From: Synechococcus sp. CS-1329
GTDB lineage: Bacteria; Cyanobacteriota; Cyanobacteriia; PCC-6307; Cyanobiaceae
Assembly (NCBI RefSeq): GCF_025128055.1
Contig: NZ_JAHLYS010000008.1
Coordinates: 1 to 35,515, forward strand
Direction of reading: 5' to 3'
Length of the DNA: 35,515 nucleotides
A program made the position numbers and the translations under genes. How positions within the stretch are numbered: position 1 is the first letter of the stretch; the number at the start of each line of letters is the position of its first letter. Positions 32,944 to 35,515 of the stretch are shown here, in pieces. The notes below the pieces were generated by a model. The model searched no databases and was not told where the DNA came from. It saw nothing but the letters and a program-made list of their open reading frames with translations.

Positions 32944-33192
32944 ATGGCCGAGACCCCAACCGATGCCACCGCCCCGAAGGCGGTCCCCATCAAGAAAGGC
33001 ACCCTGGTGAAGGTCAGCAGGAGTGCCTACCTGGGCAGTCTTGAAGCGGCCGCCAGCGATCCCACTCCTCCCGACTACCTGTTCGAGGGACCCGGTGAAG
33101 TGCTGGCCCTCAACGGCGACTTCGCGCAGCTGCGCTGGCGCCTGCCGGTGCCGGATGTCTGGCTGCGGCTCGACCAGCTCGAAGCCTGCTGA
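32944..33192 (+). CDS. ndhS: NDH-1 subunit NdhS
   Basis: An 82-residue SH3-like subunit at the ferredoxin-binding site of the cyanobacterial NDH-1 (NAD(P)H dehydrogenase-like) complex, where it promotes cyclic electron flow. After about 16 polar residues the conserved block runs KGTLVKVSRSAYLGSLEAAA, then PDYLFEGPGEVLALNGDFAQ and LRWRLPVPDVWLRLDQLE. Length matches the family. It starts at the ATG 32944 and is divergent from the epimerase gene. Confidence 0.95.
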   Translation: MAETPTDATAPKAVPIKKGTLVKVSRSAYLGSLEAAASDPTPPDYLFEGPGEVLALNGDFAQLRWRLPVPDVWLRLDQLEAC

Positions 33193-33284
33193 AGGCCGTC
33201 AGGTCGCTCATTGAAGCGAAGCGGAAGGTCGTCAGAACCAGCGGCAGTCTTTTCAGTGTTCCCCTGCCTGGATCGCGCCGGGCC

Positions 33285-33965
33285 TCAGAGATCGAGGCGC
33301 CGGCGCTCTTCCTTGAGCCGACTGCGACGTTGCTTGGCCTCTCGCAGCATCTCGCGGCCATCGTGGAGGTAACTGTCCACATAGCCCATGGTGTAGCGCT
33401 CCAGTTCCAGCAGGGCATCCTGCACCTGGCTGAGGCAGTGGTAAAGGCTGAGGCCAAATCCCCGGGCCTCACTGGGGCAGGGCAGTGAGCGATAGAGGGT
33501 CTCCACCTTGTCCAGGCGGCCCTTGCTCTGCTCCAGATAGGCGCAGAACGCCTCCATCAGCCTGTCGTCATAGGGGTCGGCCGCCAGGGCACGCAACTGA
33601 GCGGGGAAAGGGTTGATCACCTGGGCCAGCAGGCGATCGATCGGCCCATAGACCTGCTGCAGCCAGCCCAGCAGGGCCCCATCCCGGTGCAGGCCGCGAT
33701 GGGCTGGAGTGGAAACGGCAACGGCGCCAGACCGCCTGTTCCGGAGCGGGGTTTGCCGGCCGAGATCGTAGCTGCGCCGGCGGTCGCCGTCCCCCAGCAC
33801 CGCCCAGGCGGCATTGATGGCCAGGATCGCGGTGTCGTCCCCACCGGCATCGGGATGGTGGCGCTTCACCAGACCGCGATAGGCCGCCTTGATCTCATCG
33901 GCCCCAGCCGTGGCTGGCACGCCCAGAACGGCATAAAAATCACTGCTGGCCAGGGCTGCCTTCAA
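33285..33965 (-). CDS. J-domain protein
   Basis: A 226-residue protein with a J domain at residues 8-68 (DFYAVLGVPATAGADEIKAAY, VKRHHPDAGGD with H-P-D intact, INAAWAVLGDGDRRRSYD), so it could stimulate a DnaK ATPase. There is no G/F-rich, zinc-finger or CTD-like DnaJ part, so it is a type III J protein. The C-terminal 140 residues look mainly helical and end RSRLKEERRRLDL. Partner and client are unknown. The gene is downstream of the porin gene and its terminator, on the same strand. Confidence 0.92.
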   Translation of the reverse strand: MKAALASSDFYAVLGVPATAGADEIKAAYRGLVKRHHPDAGGDDTAILAINAAWAVLGDGDRRRSYDLGRQTPLRNRRSGAVAVSTPAHRGLHRDGALLGWLQQVYGPIDRLLAQVINPFPAQLRALAADPYDDRLMEAFCAYLEQSKGRLDKVETLYRSLPCPSEARGFGLSLYHCLSQVQDALLELERYTMGYVDSYLHDGREMLREAKQRRSRLKEERRRLDL

Positions 33966-34013
33966 GGCGGGTGATGGCGGCTGGAGCCATCATGACAAAA
34001 AAGCCAAGCCATG

Positions 34014-34035
34014 AAAAAGCCCCCTGACGGGGGCT
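34014..34035 (-). terminator. Intrinsic terminator after the porin gene
   Basis: On the minus strand, AGCCCCC pairs with GGGGGCT in a perfect seven-pair stem with a four-base loop (stem bases 34018-34024 and 34029-34035). It is followed by five T (34014-34018), some 40 bases beyond the porin stop. A second T-run lies at 33997-34002. Strong rho-independent terminator for the porin transcript. Confidence 0.9.
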
Positions 34036-34077
34036 CGGATGGGTGTGTGAGGGTTGGAGGGGCTTAAGTCAACTGAC

Positions 34078-35515
34078 TCAGAACTTGAAGGTGGTCTGCA
34101 CGAGACCGCCGAAGTTGCTGAAGCTGCTGTCGTTGCCGGTGAGCTGACCCAGGGGGCGGCTCAGGTAGAAGATCGCCGGGGTGACGGCGATGTTGTCGGT
34201 AACCTGGAACTTGTACCACCACTCCCAGACGAAGTTGCCATCGGCCGGGGTGGTGTTGCCGGAGTTGTCACTGCCGCGGCTGAGGGCCGTGGCGAAGACG
34301 GGCTGACCGACAGCCATACCGGCGGCGTTGCCTTTGGCGAACAGATCGTTCCACTGCAGGCCGACGAACCAGCTCTGGCTTTCGGTCACATAGGGGTCAA
34401 TGAACTCAACGCCAAGGGCATTGCTGTCGTTGCCGGAGAGGCTGTTGAGACCCCAGCCGAGGCTGACGGAGGGCATCCAGCCACTGTTCTTGGGCTGCCA
34501 GTAGGCGTTGGCGGCCACACTGTTGGTGTCACCGGTGGTGAGGAACCAGCTGTTGCTGGCGGCAAAGTTCGTACCCCGGCGGAAATTGGTGGCCTGCTGG
34601 CCGTAGCGATAGGCCAGGGACACGTTCCACTGGGGAGCCGTGTAGTTCAACTGGGCCAGGAAGTTGCCACGGGCACAGTCGGTACCGATGCCGCCTTCGC
34701 TGCTGGAACAGGCGTTGTCGTTGCCATCAAACACCTGACCCACGTTGCCCTGCTGGGCCACGTAGCTGGCGCCGAAGCTGAAAGCACCCCGACCTTTCTC
34801 GACTTTCTGCTTCCAGATGCCGGCGAGCAGGGAGCCAGTGGCCTTGTTGTAGACACCGGGGGCGCCGTTCAGGCTGAACAGGTCAAGGATGCGATTACCC
34901 TTGCCGCTGCCATAGACCGAAGGGGTGACAGCCAGTGATTCGGTGTTGCGGGCCTTGGGACCGACCACGAAGGTGAAATCGCGACCAACCGGGAAGCGGT
35001 AGTAGAGACGATCGACGCCGATCGAATCGGTGCCGCCGATGCCATTGCTGGCCACATCCAGGGCGGTGAGGTTAACTCCTTTGCCAGCAAAGGCATTATT
35101 GAAGTTGCCCGAACGCAGACGGGTGTAGAGAAGATCCTTACCGGTGAAGCTGGTGAGCAGGTTCAGCCGCAGGTCATAGCTGAAGGTGGTGGCCCCATAC
35201 AGCTGATTGTATCTTTCAGCAGCATCACGGCTGCCAAATGTTGGCGCAGCGCCGAAGGCTCCTGAATTCTGGCTGTCACCGCTGGCGGTGATCGCGCCCA
35301 CCACGAAAGTGGCCTGACCCTTAAGTTTGGTGGTGGTGGAGAACTGGGTGGCTTCCAGTTCACCAACTTTGGCCTCGAGGTTGTCGACGCGACCACGCAG
35401 GATCGCCAGTTCCTTCTCGAACTCCTTGAGCAGGCGGCGCAGCTCGTCGGTCACTTCGGTGATCCGATCGAGGCAGGCGTTGAGCAGAGCAGCGGCTTCC
35501 CAGCGGCTCAGGGGC
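34078..35515 (-). CDS. SLH-domain outer-membrane porin (OprB/iron-uptake porin type), 5'-truncated
   Basis: The C-terminal part of a cyanobacterial porin; the start lies beyond the window edge at 35515. The visible frame begins with the tail of an SLH domain (LSRWEAAALLNACLDRI). It continues with a coiled-coil stretch (RLLKEFEKELAILRGRVDNLEAKVGELEA), then the beta-barrel: alternating strands rich in Tyr, Trp, Asn and Ser (for example YNQLYGATTFSYDLRLNL, NVSLAYRYGQQATNFRRGT). It ends in TTFKF, the terminal Phe typical for outer-membrane insertion. The SLH-coiled-coil-barrel arrangement binds peptidoglycan-linked polymers and forms a large diffusion channel; iron or solute uptake is inferred from family naming. 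An internal GTG at 35452-35454 is not the start. A terminator lies downstream. Confidence 0.92.
   Translation of the reverse strand, partial: PLSRWEAAALLNACLDRITEVTDELRRLLKEFEKELAILRGRVDNLEAKVGELEATQFSTTTKLKGQATFVVGAITASGDSQNSGAFGAAPTFGSRDAAERYNQLYGATTFSYDLRLNLLTSFTGKDLLYTRLRSGNFNNAFAGKGVNLTALDVASNGIGGTDSIGVDRLYYRFPVGRDFTFVVGPKARNTESLAVTPSVYGSGKGNRILDLFSLNGAPGVYNKATGSLLAGIWKQKVEKGRGAFSFGASYVAQQGNVGQVFDGNDNACSSSEGGIGTDCARGNFLAQLNYTAPQWNVSLAYRYGQQATNFRRGTNFAASNSWFLTTGDTNSVAANAYWQPKNSGWMPSVSLGWGLNSLSGNDSNALGVEFIDPYVTESQSWFVGLQWNDLFAKGNAAGMAVGQPVFATALSRGSDNSGNTTPADGNFVWEWWYKFQVTDNIAVTPAIFYLSRPLGQLTGNDSSFSNFGGLVQTTFKF

Noticed and set aside
1-35515. CRISPR array, insertion sequence, prophage, tRNA or rRNA
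   Set aside because: No regularly spaced direct repeats, transposase-like product or tRNA/rRNA signatures were seen, and intergenic gaps are too short for an array.

Overview
The window is a dense, GC-rich (about two thirds G+C by eye) stretch of a cyanobacterial chromosome. It carries PsbU, PetL, NdhS, a CRR7-type NDH-1 assembly factor, BtpA, zeta-carotene desaturase and many small cyanobacteria-only families (DUF3120, DUF4346, DUF751, DUF6816). The very short intergenic gaps, the high GC and seven HIP1 octamers (GCGATCGC) suggest a Cyanobium-like or freshwater/brackish Synechococcus picocyanobacterium. That placement is inference; no 16S rRNA is present.

Layout. Bases 1-6540 hold a five-gene minus-strand run: uppP, a PDZ/radical-SAM protein, a TolC-type channel, a PucC-family transporter and an inositol-monophosphatase-family enzyme. 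Bases 6573-9715 run on the plus strand: a DUF3120 membrane protein, psbU with a clear terminator, and nadB. Next come a VKOR-thioredoxin fusion and btpA (minus), divergent from rimO and an MFS exporter (plus). The tiny petL gene is antisense to the exporter's 3' end. A B12-binding radical SAM protein, DUF4346, a FemAB-like acyltransferase and a secreted protein follow. A minus-strand pair joins a tandem 6-pyruvoyl-tetrahydropterin-synthase-like protein to a RibD-type reductase.

Bases 19989-26817 carry aroK, crr7, a DUF6816 protein, a glutathione transferase, then DUF751-rbfA-nagZ-like-GT2/TPR-hemD on the plus strand. Bases 26849-29400 carry crtQ, an SRPBCC protein and a proline-rich lipoprotein with PilP-like features, all minus. 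Divergent from crtQ are an A-type Fe-S carrier, a TPR protein, an LpxB-like glycosyltransferase and a small membrane protein. The right end has a TIGR01777-type epimerase, ndhS, a J-domain protein and a 5'-truncated SLH/OprB-type porin with its terminator.

Most genes are housekeeping: photosynthesis and NDH-1, tetrapyrrole, carotenoid and NAD synthesis, ribosome maturation, envelope and disulfide chemistry. No mobile element, CRISPR array, tRNA or rRNA was seen. The best anomalies are an in-frame amber codon that removes the last membrane helix of the PucC-family protein, a tandem PTPS protein whose first domain lacks the catalytic His, a PilP-like lipoprotein, an overlapping antisense petL, and an inverted repeat between crtQ and the Fe-S carrier gene. 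I did not find a clearly new multi-gene system.
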